Shown here piece by piece: positions 1 to 12,641 of a stretch of DNA of 64,000 nucleotides. The stretch is taken from assembly GCA_964006375.1 (NCBI GenBank), contig OZ023264.1, positions 176,548,010 through 176,612,009 on the forward strand. Direction: 5' to 3'. The translations under genes were made by a program, and so were the position numbers. Position 1 is the first letter of the stretch. Each line of letters opens with the position of its first letter. Source of the stretch: Tillus elongatus (taxonomy: Eukaryota > Arthropoda > Insecta > Coleoptera > Cleridae). A model generated the notes under the pieces. It was not told where the DNA came from. It searched no databases and saw only the letters and a program-made list of their open reading frames with translations.

Positions 1-466
1 TAATCGTGCGACGTTGCCAGATTCGTAACAAAATCATAATTTTACATTTTTCAACCCATAACCTAACTTTTTTCGCTAAGTGTGATACATATTTGTAAAG
101 GCAAAAACATGGGCTTTTCAAAATCGTGAAAATCTAATATGGCTCCCATATAAAAAAACAAAGATGGTTCCAAACTTTTGAAACGTTGGAAATAAAATCT
201 GACTACAGGCGTTTTCTACGTAAAAAGTTGCCTAAGAAAATTTTTACCGATTTCAGAAATTTTTATAAGTAAAAAAAATACAGGGTATTTTCAAAAATGC
301 GTCATTTTAGTTTTTTTCAAATTTCGTAAAAACAAAAGAGATAAAATCGTAAACTAAATGGCATTCAGTTACAAACAGAATTGTCTAAAACTTTCCCCAT
401 TTAACCGCTTTGCTATCTCTAACAGTTTCGGAGATCGCAATACATGCATCACCAATTTGGGACACA

Positions 467-469
<3 letters not shown>
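1..469. other. No gene seen; AT-rich sequence ending in a transposon-like terminus
   Basis: I see no coding region. The right edge reads GGGACACACTG directly against a (TA)n tract, which resembles the TA-flanked ends of the mariner-type elements further on (for example at 59491). It may be the edge of an element that starts outside the window. No internal match to the other families was recognised. Confidence 0.3.

Positions 470-546
<77 letters not shown>
470..546. repeat. (TA)n microsatellite
   Basis: This is an uninterrupted TA dinucleotide tract. Open frames through it encode only alternating Tyr-Ile and are not genes. Confidence 0.97.
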
Positions 547-549
<3 letters not shown>

Positions 550-1053
550 CCTTAGCCGTTGTTAGTAGAGTGAAATTCTCAGCAGAAATATAGCTCCTAT
601 AAAACTTTATCCTTATAGAATTATCCCCTTTTGAGAATAATCACAGAGTGTAACTTAGACGGTAAACTTTATTAAAACAGTGAAGTTCCAACACTTCCAA
701 CAATAGTGCATGCAAGACTGGTCTTGTTTAATTAATTAAACTTAATTAAAATTTAATTTAGAACTTGTCGAGATCAGCCCGGCATATGTGTGAACATATT
801 TTACGTCTTTTATTACAGGAAATGAAATTATATACCGCAGTTCGCTGCTTGTGAAAAGCTTATTACCAGTGTGATTGTGAAGAGGCCTGCTTCTGCTATG
901 TACTTTACCTTTACACATGCGAGAGTGCAATAGTTTGCATTAGATTCCAGTCAGTAAATCAGACCAGACCACGTCATGAACTTAACAGTGAAGTGACATA
1001 AATATGACATATTATGTTTATGTAAAATGTAAGCGTTCTTTTATAGACAACGT
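547..1053. other. No gene or recognised repeat
   Basis: The stretch is AT-rich. There is no supported coding frame, and it does not match the repeat families found elsewhere in the window. Confidence 0.4.
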
Positions 1054-2346
<1,293 letters not shown>

Positions 2347-2349
2347 TAT

Positions 2350-2435
<86 letters not shown>

Positions 2436-3714
2436 GTATGTATATATGCATGTGTATCACATCGATAACTCAAAAAATAATCGGCCGATTTTGATCAAAT
2501 GTGGTGAGTACCTTCCTTTTGCAAGTGGCTTGGAAAGGTTCGTTAGCCAAGAAAATCGGTGCAGGTTTTCCCGGAAAATTTTGTGTTTTCTTTCGGAAAA
2601 AAGTATATCTAAAGAAGTAACATGGTAAGGGCAACCAAATTTGGTACGCGTGTTTGTATTATATAGAGTGAACCATGTACCCAAATTTAGGTGTGTAAGT
2701 TTGAAGGCAAAAAGTTATGAGCAGTTAAAAAATTTTGGAGTTTTCCTCAAAACATCAAAGTCGCGATTTGTAACGTCAAAATTCGCACCATTTAGGCAAA
2801 GAACCTGAAACAAATACGAATTATGAAAAGAAAACGCCGCAAGAAGAGTGTTCTGGAAACCCTTAAGTTTCACGTCATTGCCCTTAATTTTACTAAAATG
2901 TTTCCAGAAATTTCACTTCACATAGACCCTTTCTCTGATGCCTTGGCGGTAGTTTCAGTTAAGTTTATGGTTTAACGGTCTATAATTTTTAGCTGATAAT
3001 CGTAGAAAAAATTATTTAACGAGGAGACCGCGACTTTTGAATTTTAAAGAGATTTCTTCAAATGAGCGCAAACTATAGGCCCCGTAGAATCCATATCCGG
3101 GTTTAGTTTCAGTTGTTATCTGTTTATATATAGACAGGGTGACACATTTATACGGTAAAGCTCAATATAATTGTTATTATATAAGATACGAGAAAAAGTT
3201 GTATACGTTAATTCTAGGGTGTCTTGAACTGCATCTTATAAAATTAGTTCGACAATCACAGGGTCGCCCATATGTCGTTGGTGACACCTAAAATTTTTGT
3301 TTGCGAACATATACTTTTATACCAACTTATATTATTGCATTTTTGCATTTTTTATCGAAATATGATGCATGTTTGTAAGAAGAAAAAAATCTAGGCGCAG
3401 TAGGTGCGTTTTGGTAGCTAATTTTCATTAAATGCTTAAAATTTCATAAGCTCAATCTGCTATCAACCATTGAGGTTTCTTGGCTAGAAAACCAGTTTTC
3501 TTGGAAATATTTTAAGTTTGTTTTCCGAAAATTTTTGTACATTTTCAAACAATAAGTTATTTTGATAAAATATGGTACATTGTTTCTACTATATAGGTTA
3601 TACCGGTAACCAGATTGATGCCTGCTTGCATTAGAGAGGCATATTGACTATTAAAAACATTTTTATGAAAATTCATAACGTCCATAACGCACTTGCTGCG
3701 ACCAGACTTTTTTG
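2347..3714 (+). mobile_element. HINE-like element, copy H2 (5'-truncated, long subtype)
   Basis: The copy starts at the TATGTTTATATA block beside the (TA)n tract, immediately after the 3' T-rich end of the preceding copy, so the 5' head is missing. The body carries the family block that encodes nothing but is shared by all copies (the AACTCAAAAAATAAT block). At about 2992-3140 there is a second, internal version of the 5' head (GAGGAGACCGCGACTTTTGA onward). The 3' end is a clear hairpin end, GCACTTGCTGCGACCAGAC. The head-to-tail arrangement with H1 is typical of rolling-circle-type elements. Confidence 0.65.
2353..2442. repeat. (TA)n followed by (GTAT)n in H2
   Basis: About 70 bp of TA grades into five GTAT units. 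The compound microsatellite sits at the usual internal position of the family. Confidence 0.93.
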
Positions 3715-4416
3715 ACTACTTAAGAGTGTTTCCTTATTATCTTTATATCTCATCAGATCAAATTCCTGAGTGGTATCTCGAAATCCAGGATATACGAATT
3801 TTAAGTTATGCCATTCATCATCTGATTTCATAAGATCGAGGAGAATCGATAAGTTTATATAAAATGGGGTTATACACCCATCGTTGATTTATTAGACGGT
3901 CTATATATAAAAGAAGTGTTCAGAGAATATATGCACAGCAGTATCGACAGGATATATTCTCTGCTGCAGCAAATATCCATCAAGTCCAACTTCAGACCGA
4001 AGGAAATTCTTTAAAGAAATTGAATGGCCAAGTTGCCGCGCTTCTCCTACACGACCATGCTGGATGTAAGGGGGAAAACTATTTCTCACCTTTCTAACTT
4101 TGCCCAGTATGAGAGTTTTCATTACCGCCCCCTGGAATTCCATTCGCAATAAATCTTTGATGCTAAAACGCTGGTGGTAATGAACAGTTTTTAATTTTCA
4201 CGTTATTTGTGATACCTATTCCGTGAGTTGTTTACTTGTGTTAGTATATTAAGGCTTTGCCACTAAAAAATCAAATTTATTTCTTCTGTTATGCACTTTT
4301 GGTGTACAGGCTATCTGATGGTTACTTTAATTTGTACGTTGTTATATTCCAATATTGTAGTTAGTAGAAAAATTTTCCTGAATTTAGGGAAAAAGTTTGA
4401 TTTGATTTTTTTATTT
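3715..4416. other. No recognised gene; a single unassigned 82-codon frame
   Basis: There is no feature I can name. An 82-codon minus-strand frame at 3901-4149 has ordinary composition, but I recognise no motif in it, and its context is wholly transposon-derived. It is more likely a fragment of an unidentified element than a gene. Confidence 0.3.
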
Positions 4417-5827
4417 TATTTCAACAACACACCACGAGGGCTTACAGGCTAAATACTATCGTACCGTGGGTGTCGACAAGGAGGAACAGGCAACTTGTTA
4501 ATTCTGGACTTGGAGGTTCGGAGGAGAAGAAAAAATATGTGCCGGCAAGGAATTCCACAACTTGAAAGTCCTCAGGACAAAAGAGCGGGCATAACAAGAT
4601 GTTCTATCTCTAGTGACCTGGACATTAAAAGGGTGCATTCGCTCTGTTCCCCTGGTGGATCTGTTAGAGGCAACAGGTGGAGGAACTATGGAAGAAAGCT
4701 CCTCTGAGCAGTGCTCGTAAAGATATCTATAAAAGAGAGAGAGAGAGAGAGAGAGGTTAGCAACGGCATGTCAATGGGCAAAGGATATCAGCTTTTGTGT
4801 AAGGGTAGGGTCACCAATGAGACGTATAGCTCTCTTCTGAATGGAGTCCAGGATAGCGAGTGTAGAAGCGGCAGCGGCACCCCAGATGTGGGACCAGTAT
4901 TCGAGGTTTGGTCTTATTTGTGAAGTATATAAGGTATAGAGATTAGCTGGTAAAAAGTATTTACAATCCCGGGAGAGGAAACATAATTTCTTAGCAGCCG
5001 CTTCTGCAATTGATGTGACATGGTGGTGCCAATTGAGATTTCGATCCACAGAAATGCCAACAAGTGAGAAGGACTCATTACTTTGAATAACTTGGTTGTT
5101 CATTGTGTGGGTCTAGGGCTGGTGTATCTCTTATGATAAAGAAAGCAAGACTGAGATTTGGTGGAGTTGAATTGTACAAGGTTACTACTTCCCCAGTCTA
5201 ATATTTTTTGGAGATCCACGGAGACAGAACCCTCCATGAATCTGTGATCCTCATCTAATTGGGCTAAAGATACAGGCTTAGAATATTGTATATTTGAGTG
5301 GGTCGTCCGCGTAACTGTAAACTGGGTTGGATGTGCTAGATAGGAGTTCATTGATGTGGAGAAGAAACAAAGTAGGGGGTAAAGCTGAACCTTCAGGAAT
5401 ACCTGCGTTAATTGGATACAGTTTAGAGAGATGGCCATCCACGACAACAGAAATGCTCCGGTTGGAGAGGAAATTTGCTGTCCAAGTACAGGGTGTTGGT
5501 GGTAGGCCATAGGCCGGAAGTTTATTACGCAGAGCTGCGTGCCAGACCTGGTCGAGTGCTTTGGATATGTCGAGAGCGACAATCTGGGATTCACCATGTG
5601 GTACCATAGACTTGTTCCAAGAATGGATGACAAAGGAAAGGAGGTCGGCAGTTGATCTGCGCTGACGGAATCCATACTACCTGTCGTGGATTACACTGTG
5701 TTTTTCAAGAAATTTAAGTAATTCTGTTTTTATATACTTTTCCATCACTTTAGAGACGACTGAAAGGAGAGACATAGGCCTGTAGTTGCTAGGAAGCGCT
5801 TTGGATCCTTTCTTGTGGACGGGTTTT
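4417..5827 (-). pseudogene. Non-LTR retrotransposon family 1, copy A (5'-truncated reverse transcriptase)
   Basis: This is the first of six copies of one LINE family in the window. On the minus strand the frames give reverse transcriptase pieces: a DISKALDQVWHA block, a SVVVDGHLSKLYPINAG block, and a damaged YADD catalytic motif (YADDPLK). They are split across at least three frames by indels. The 3' end is the diagnostic GTTGTTGAAATAAAA terminus at the low-coordinate side. The copy is cut off within the fingers region at about 5827, consistent with 5' truncation during target-primed reverse transcription. The clade (jockey/CR1-like, no RNase H seen) is inferred from motifs. Confidence 0.85.
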
Positions 5828-5828
5828 T

Positions 5829-6192
5829 AGAAAATCATTTGATAACGTGCCGCAAATCTAATGTTGACCTACTCCTTATTTTGCCAGAAAAGAACATACA
5901 TTCGACCACATATGAAGTATGCAATCCCTGCATGGTCACCTGTACTGGTGAGAGACTGCAAATTATTAGAGAAAACTCAAGGTGCAGCATCGAGGAGGCC
6001 TATGCAGCTTCGGCACCAGATATGGCAAGAACGCCTTAAATGCCTTAAACTGACAACTTTGCATGAAAGGCGATAACGTGTGACCTAATTTACTTACATG
6101 GAGTGACTCATGGTTTATGTCCACTTACTAGTGAATCGTTAGAGCTTCTTAGTGATGACTCTAGTCTGCAGGGGCATTCCTATAAATTAAAA
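5829..6192 (+). pseudogene. CR1-like LINE reverse transcriptase C-terminus fragment
   Basis: Translation gives YIRPHMKYAIPAWSPVL, then a KLLEKTQGAASR block, RLKCLKLTTLHERR and, after a frameshift near 6080, THGLCPLTSESLELL and GHSYKLKKS. This is the typical C-terminal series (RPxLEYAxxAWSP, LExVQRxATR, RLxxLxLxTLxxRR) of CR1/L2-type LINE polymerases. It is unrelated to the neighbouring copy A, and it is cut at the right by the HINE copy starting at 6195. It is dead: a fragment with a frameshift. Confidence 0.75.
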
Positions 6193-6194
6193 AA

Positions 6195-7440
6195 GTCTGG
6201 ACTCAGCAAGTGCGATATGGAAGTGTATTTCATTAAAATATATTCAATAGCAAATATGTCTCTTCAATGCAAGCAGGCATCAATTTGGTCACCGGTATAA
6301 CCTATATAGTAAAAACAATGTACCATATTTTATCCAAAAAAAATTATTGTTTCTAAATGTACCAAGATTTTTCGAAAATAAACTTTAAATGTTTTCGAGA
6401 AAACTCGTATCCTAGTCGACGGGCCTTAGGTTAATAGCAAATTGAGCTATTGACTTTTGAAGGATTTAATAAAAATTCGCTACCAAAATGCACTTACCGC
6501 GTCTCAGTCTTTTTACAAACATGCATCATATTTCGATGAAAAATGCAAAAATGCAATAAGGAATGTTCAAAAAAATATTTAATATCACCGACGACTTATG
6601 AGCCACCCTGTCATTATAATTTTATAAGATGCAGCCCAAGACACCCTATAAGTAACGTATACAATGTTTTCTCGTATCTTGCATAATAACAATTATATTG
6701 AGCTTTACCGTAGAAATGAGTCACCCTGTATATATGTAAACAGAAAGTTAACCCGGAGATGGATCCTAGGGGGCCTAGTTTACGGTCGTTTGAAGAAATC
6801 TTTTTAGAATTCAAAAGTCGCGGCTACTCATTAACGATTTTTTTCTGCGAAAATTAGCTAAAAGTTATAGACGGTTAAACCATAAACTTAACTAAAACTA
6901 CAGCCACAGCATCAGAGAAAGGGTCTATTTTAAATTAATTTTCCGGAAATATTTTGGGAAAATGAAGGGTTCAAGCTGAAACTTAAAGAAAGAAAAAACA
7001 CTCTTTACATAATCCGTATTCCTTTCAGGTTCTTTGCCTAAATGTTGCCGTTTCAAATCGCGACTTTGACGTTTTGTAGAAAACCCCTTTTTTTTAATGC
7101 CTATAACTTTTTTGTCTTTAATTTTGATAAATGGTTCATCCTTTATAATACAAACACGCGTACCAAATCTAGTTGTACTTACTTTGTTATTTCCGGAGAC
7201 ATAAATTTTTCCCGAAAGAAAACACAAAATTTTGCGGGAAAACCTAGACCAAATATCCTGGCTAACGAAACTATCCAAGCCACTTATAAAAGAAAGGTAC
7301 TCAGCAAATTTGATTAAAATCAGCCCATTATTTTTATGGGTTCTAGGGTGCCTAGTTCGCACTCATTTGAAGAAAATGTTTCTAAATTCAAAAGTCCGGA
7401 TCTCCTCATAAGCAAATTTTTTTAAAAAAATTCACTAAAA
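6195..7440 (-). mobile_element. HINE-like element, copy H3 (no microsatellite)
   Basis: The minus-orientation copy starts at the hairpin end (GTCTGGACTCAGCAAGTGCG) and finishes at the palindromic end (AAAAAAATTCACTAAAA). An internal second head lies at about 6720-6850. Unlike most copies it has no (TA)n: the block CCCATTATTTTT runs straight into ATGGGTTCTAGGG, so the tract and its flanks have been deleted. Confidence 0.7.
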
Positions 7441-7849
7441 TAAGCACTTGTGAAGCCTCGGGAATAGTCTAAGACTGTATTAAATATGGAACGGTTTCAA
7501 TAAGTTAAGGCAAGAACAAACAACCAGATATGCCATTCGAATTGAATTAATTCTTAAACGTTTTCATCTCCTCTTTATTAAATTATTTTGTTACACAAAA
7601 ACTCGCTAAAAAATTCATCGGAATAACAAAACTCTGCTCAGATAACGGTAAAGTGAAATGAGACTAAAAAATTGATATTAAGTGAAGTCTAGAATTAGAA
7701 CTCGTCATATAGGACTCGATTATCTGATGTACAGTGCTTAACCCACTCGTCCACGGTCGACGTGACAGATGTATGTTCTATCAGGTATATCCGGTAATAT
7801 GTTAATTGTCTAACGTCTTTACTATTTACACCAAACAATTTTTATTTAC
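7441..7849. other. No gene or recognised repeat
   Basis: This is AT-rich sequence between HINE copy H3 and the gypsy-type remnant. I found no frame with recognisable similarity. Confidence 0.35.
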
Positions 7850-9413
7850 AATGGAGTTTTTGCTCATATTGTAACGAAATGATAACCGACCGCGCTTCCC
7901 TAGGCTGGCTTCTTCAATTTAAAAAAAAACAGATGGAGAGATCGCGAGGTGACTTGAACGCTTCCAAGAGTACATTTTCAACATCGATCACCACCCTGAA
8001 CGACAGTACGGTAATTTCGAAGCCCTATCTAAGAGACCTTGCCCACCAAAATGCAAGCATTGCATCCCTACCTAAAATAAAGAAGGGTTGAATCTCGAAG
8101 TGTGTAGGAGGACAACGATGCAATCAGTTAATCGATGGGATCCACAGAGATTAATTGAAGACCAAAAAGAAAACCTTGATATACAGCCAGTCTACAGATG
8201 GAAGGAGACTTGTCACGAAAAACCCGCTTGGTCCGAAGTTAGTGACCAAAAATTAATGGGCCCGGTGGGACTCCATTGAAATCAAAGATGGTCTTCTGGT
8301 CAGAAATTGGGAGTTAGAGGATGGAACCCGAATTATAAACCAAATAGTTTTTCCTCGACCAATAATTAGATAGGTAATTGGGGATATCCATGGCGGAGCG
8401 AGTGGAGGCCATTTAGGGGTAAAGAAAACGTTGGAGCAGGTCAGAGAACACTTTTATTGGTTAAGATGTAGAGCTGATGTGAAGGAATGGCGCAAAACCT
8501 GCCAAGAGTGTGGATCCAGTAAGGGGCCTAAATCAAAAACCAGGGAGCGAATAAAGCAATACAACATGGGAGCCCCATTCGAAAAAATTTGTCAACATAG
8601 CTGGTCCCTTCACTAGAACAGACGCAGGAAATCGCTATATGCTTGTAGCCATGGATTATTTTAGCAAGTGACCAGAAGTGTTTGTAGTTCCGAAGAGGTG
8701 ACCACCGTTGCAGAAATATAGGTGAATAAGTTTTTCTGCAGATTTGGCGCACCATTCTGATCAAGCACGCAACTTCGAATCGGCTGTGTTCCAGAAGGTT
8801 TGTGAGCTTATGGGAATCGGCAAAATGAGAACTACACCCATGCACCCTCAATCTGACGCAATGGTGGAAAGATTCAATGCTACATTAGAGTCCCATTCAA
8901 AAATGTTTGTCAATGAACACCAAACTGATTGGGACAGGCACTATTTCATCTGGCATACCGCTCTGCCCTACATGAGACTACCGTATATACCCCAGCCAGC
9001 GTCATTTTTGGGCGAGAGTTAAAACTTCCTCCTGATATCATATTTGGAAGACCCATGATCCACGTTCAACTGATGAATGCATCAACGATTTGAAAAGAAG
9101 AATGGAAGACACCCATTCTGCTGTCAGAATGCATATACGAGTGGAAAGCGACCGCATGAAGATCCGTTATGACGTGCGAGCTAATTCAGCTGGTTTTAAA
9201 GAAGGAGATTGGGTGTGGTTCTACAATCCAGTACAACGCAAGATATGGTCACTGAAACTACAGAAATTATGGGAAGGTCTGTATAAGGTGGTCAAAAAGA
9301 TCAATGACGTTGTCTATCGCATTCAGAGGAGCCCAAAGAGCAAGATGGTCCATATGCACAGGCTTACGCAATACCAAGAAATTTCAGAATTCGACCAGGA
9401 CGATCGAATGTAA
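7850..9413 (+). pseudogene. Gypsy-type (Ty3) LTR retrotransposon pol remnant: RNase H tail and integrase
   Basis: It begins with TDRASLGWLLQF, the C-terminal RNase H signature of gypsy elements. It then gives GGHLGVKKTLEQVREHFYW and KTCQEC (the integrase HHCC zinc-binding region), AMDYFSK (first catalytic Asp region), a degraded SDQARNFES (second Asp), and QSDAMVERFNATLE (catalytic Glu). The C-terminal part is FKEGDWVWFYNP and YRIQRSPKSKMVHMHRL. Stops and frameshifts break it in several places; for example, the Trp codon after AMDYFSK is now TGA. Protease and most of the reverse transcriptase are absent, so it is a dead 3' fragment. Confidence 0.88.
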
Positions 9414-9716
<303 letters not shown>

Positions 9717-9792
9717 TAGAAAGATTTCCGCGGTCTTTAATGTGAGACATGCTTGGTTCTCGGGTTGAACCGCGTCCAGAATGTATGGAAAT

Positions 9793-9832
9793 TCGACGTT
9801 TCGGCTCCTGTTTTGGAGCCATTTTCAAGAGG
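9793..9832 (-). ncRNA. Hammerhead-ribozyme-like motif, left arm (degenerate core)
   Basis: Read on the minus strand: TTGAAAA, then a 6-bp stem GGCTCC/GGAGCC, then GAAACGTC. The last part fits the GAAA box, a minimal stem III and a GUC cleavage triplet. The CUGANGA box is altered to UUGAAAA, so self-cleavage is doubtful. A short CUC/GAG stem I is possible. Confidence 0.4.
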
Positions 9833-9839
9833 TAAAGGA

Positions 9840-10312
9840 GATATGTAAGGACACTCTAAGGCCTCAATCTGCCTACTCCTTAGAGTGATGGACAAAGGTG
9901 GGCAAAGGAAATATGTAAGGACACTCTAAGGCCTCAATCTGCCTACTCCTTAGAGTGGTGGACAAAGGTGGGTAAAGGAAATATGTAAGGACACTCTAAG
10001 GCCTCAATCTGCATACTCCTTAGAGTGATGGACAAAGGTGGGTAAAGAGAGTGATGGACAAAGGTGGGTAAAGGAAATATGTAAGGACACTTTAAGGCCT
10101 CAATCTGCCTACTCCTTAGAGTGGTGGACAAAGGTGGGTAAAGGAAATATGTAAGGACACTCTAAGGCCTCAATCTGCCTACTCCTTAGAGTGGTGGACA
10201 AAGGTGGGTAAAGAAAATATGTAAGGACACTCTAAGGCCTCAATCTGCCTACTCCTTAGAGTGGTGGACAAAGGTCGGTAAAGGAAATATGTAAGGACAC
10301 TCTAAGGCCTCA
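9840..10312 (+). repeat. 70-bp tandem repeat array, seven units
   Basis: Each unit begins AAGGACACTCTAAGGCC, and successive starts are near 9847, 9917, 9987, 10083, 10153, 10223 and 10293. Spacing is exactly 70 bp except between the third and fourth, where a 26-bp partial duplication (GAGTGATGGACAAAGGTGGG) makes it 96. Within each unit, CACTCTAAGG and CCTTAGAGTG form a near-palindrome, so every unit can fold by itself. Confidence 0.95.
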
Positions 10313-10487
10313 ATCTGAATCTGAACGACATATATAAGACAAGACTTGCAACGAACTGCCAGATCTCTCTGAGGCCTAGGGTTGAACACACTGAGACCTC
10401 ACAGACGATCTCCGGCGAGATTTGGGGAATAGGAAGATTGAGGCCCCGTAATCGAGCTACAACAACCCAACCTACCTTTAACCACCG

Positions 10488-10680
10488 CTCCAAGGAGTAG
10501 GCAGATTAAGGCCTTAGAGTGTCCTTACATATTACCTTTACCTACCTTTGTCCACCACTCTAAGGAGTAGGCAGATTGAGGCCTTAGAGTGTCCTTACAT
10601 ATTTCCTTTACCCACCTTTGTCCATCACTCTAAGGAGTAGGCAGATTGAGGCCTTAGAGTGTCCTTACATATTTCCTTTA
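10488..10680 (-). repeat. 70-bp repeat units in inverted orientation, about three
   Basis: These are reverse complements of the left array (CCTTAGAGTGTCCTTACAT recurs), closing the foldback. Three units against seven on the left shows unequal expansion of the two arms. Confidence 0.93.
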
Positions 10681-10727
10681 CCTCTTGAAAATGGCTCCAA
10701 AACAGGAGCCGAAACGTCGAGTTTCCA
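10681..10727 (+). ncRNA. Hammerhead-ribozyme-like motif, right arm (degenerate core)
   Basis: This is the same motif as in the left arm: CTCTTGAAAATGGCTCC, loop AAAACA, GGAGCC, GAAACGTCGAG. The two changes from a canonical CUGANGA box are shared by both arms, so they predate or were homogenised with the inversion. Confidence 0.4.
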
Positions 10728-10770
10728 TAAATTCTGGACGCGGTTTAACCCGAGAACCAAGCATGTCTCA

Positions 10771-10776
10771 TATATA

Positions 10777-10863
<87 letters not shown>
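10771..10863. repeat. (TA)n microsatellite, right flank of the foldback element
   Basis: This TA tract has one early interruption (ATCTATA). It is followed directly by a diverged HINE 5'-end block, so the tract probably belonged to a HINE copy. Confidence 0.93.
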
Positions 10864-10866
<3 letters not shown>

Positions 10867-10990
10867 AAGTCTGAATCTGACCTTTGGGCATGGGTTCTAG
10901 AGACTATAATTTCCGTTCATTTGGGAAATCTATTTGAAACTTCGTGACCACTCCGTAAGTGAATTTTCTTAACGAAAATTCAATGATATG
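10864..10990 (-). mobile_element. HINE-like 5'-end fragment (diverged)
   Basis: GGGCATGGGTTCTAGAGAC, then a TTCATTTGGGAAATC block, and finally AGTGAATTTTC followed by GAAAATTCA reproduce the palindromic end of the family in minus orientation. The hairpin end is absent; the left side is taken by the (TA)n tract and the foldback element. Confidence 0.5.
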
Positions 10991-11823
10991 GGTGGTAGAT
11001 AATGAGTCAATAAAAATTTAAACCTGTATGTATGTATATAAATTGAAAAGGACCTTGAATATGGATTCCGACTTTTCTAATTTGCGCTAGTTGAAATAAA
11101 TTTGTTGTCTTAAATTCGTGATGTCATAAACGAGTTTTCTTTTTACAAAATCCCTAATTATTTTGTGTAATCTAATGATTACAAACTTGAACCAAGCAAA
11201 TCCTAACAGTCTGGGTGTTTGAAAGGGACTTTCACTTCAGGAATCGATATAGGTGATCTGAGAAGGTAACTTGAGCAATGTTGCTCTCTGCTTTATCTCG
11301 AGGGGATTATTACAAAGTGGTTCCTTTCGGAATTCCCTACACCAAAGGGATAAGCTGAATGCGTAATCGCCAAAACTACGTAATTCTAATCGCCCATTCA
11401 CCGGTTAATTGCTAAATTAGGATTACATTGATTTCAGCGTGGGCACACCTACTTAGACTTTCCCTCGTTGACTTCCAATATTCTATTCTTTAAAGAAAAT
11501 GGAAACGGAAATAAAAAATCTTGTAGGTGGACAAAGAAAACATTCATTGATTCAAACTTTATATGTTACATTTGCTGTTTTATTTATTTTTAGCTACTTC
11601 AATGAGGAAGCAATCTGATGCTATAGAAATTGAACAGGTAATTTAGTAATGTAGGTTTTATATATATTTATAGCTTTTCTCGTTTGAAAGACACTCCTAA
11701 AAAATTATGAAAGAAGACTTTTGAACAAATCACACCCTAATATGGCATTAGTTTAGAAACTTGTTTAAATTATATAAAGTTTGTTCCATAAATAATAATA
11801 ATAATGAAAATAAGCGGTGATAC
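10991..11823. other. No gene seen
   Basis: AT-rich sequence with a short (TATG)n run near 11025 and an (ATA)n run near 11790. I found no supported frame or family match. Confidence 0.35.
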
Positions 11824-12335
11824 TTGCAACTGCCCACACCGTGCGGAAAATCTCCTGCCAGAGATCAATTTGTCTGTGCCACCCAGTGCGTTGTCTTCGA
11901 TGCCTTTACCCAAGGTGACATTCTGACCGAAATAGCCAATCTATCTGAAAATAGTTCACCTGGTCCCCACCAAGTAACTCTCCAAGTGCTAAAGAGATGT
12001 GGACCTGCGCTGGCCACTCCTCTCGCCATAATTGTGCAATCTTCTTTATCGTCTCATACCCTGCCCCAATCCTGATGACGGCTGATGTCATAGGAATATT
12101 TAAGAAAGGTGACAGATATGATCCCTTCAATTATCGTCAAATAAGTCTGACACCTTTAGTAGCCAAGATTATCGAATCCATCATTCACAAGGACATGCAT
12201 ACGTTCCTTATCAATAACTATATCATCTTGTAAAACCAACATGGTTTTATGCCCGACCGTTCGACACTCACAAACTTATTAACCAGTGTTGGCTATTGGG
12301 CAAGACTAGTGGACAGCACACCTATCAAAGGTGTT
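11824..12335 (+). pseudogene. LINE reverse transcriptase fragment (CR1-like, different family)
   Basis: The first frame gives LSENSSPGPHQVTLQVLKRC. After a frameshift near 12060 the second gives VIGIFKKGDRYDPFNYR, QISLTPLVAKIIESII and, past a stop, NQHGFMPDRSTLTNLLT. These match the palm and fingers blocks (SPGPDxIxxxxLK, IxKKGDxxxPxNYRPISL, QHGFxxxRSxxTNLL) of LINE polymerases. It ends before the catalytic YADD. It is a dead fragment and is not a copy of LINE family 1. Confidence 0.75.
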
Positions 12336-12641
12336 TAACTTGTTTTTTTTTTTGTTTTTTTTTGACCGAGTACCTTTAAGGAGCGTTTGCGCAAAGGTGT
12401 CATCTTGCAGAATTGGTGGTGAACAGTAATAACTATAATAACAGTTGCAACAATAAAATAACTAAACAATAACAGGAATAAAACAGACTCTATACAATGA
12501 ATGTATCGACATACATCAACTCATTATCTTATTACAACTTTTTTTTAAATAGTTACATTTATTTTCTTTGACTTATTTAATTAGAAAGAAGAATATCCAA
12601 GAAAGGGGAATTCATTAAATCAGTTTGCTCATTTAAAACAA
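12336..12641. other. No gene seen
   Basis: The stretch starts with a T-rich run (12340-12362) that may be an old retrotransposon tail in reverse. The remainder up to the 5' truncation point of LINE family 1 copy B has no recognisable content. Confidence 0.3.

Larger units (their letters stand above)
9742..10770. mobile_element. Foldback element with Penelope-like hammerhead motifs and internal tandem repeats
   Basis: The outer arms at 9742-9838 and 10676-10770 are inverted copies of about 95 bp with few differences. Inside are 70-bp tandem units: seven in one orientation on the left and about three in the opposite orientation on the right. A unique centre lies at about 10313-10488. Each arm contains GGCTCC-loop-GGAGCC followed by GAAACGTC, the stem II and GAAA/GUC parts of a hammerhead ribozyme. 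Hammerheads in inverted or LTR-like flanks are known from Penelope-like retroelements, so a non-autonomous Penelope relative is my inference. There is no coding sequence. Confidence 0.6.

Noticed and set aside
5327..5512. Plus-strand frames opposite LINE copies (also at 13722, 26608, 45400, 45675, 50554, 55177, 56245, 56601)
   Set aside because: They lie antisense to recognisable reverse transcriptase frames and recur identically in every copy.
7042..7317. Frames of 60-145 codons in HINE bodies (also 2457, 6925, 17952, 40855, 49213)
   Set aside because: The same DNA occurs in many copies where stops and indels interrupt each frame, with no conserved codon pattern. HINE copies are non-coding.
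9840..10680. CRISPR array
   Set aside because: The 70-bp units are contiguous and alike along their whole length, without unique spacers, and lie in an inverted arrangement inside a eukaryotic transposon.
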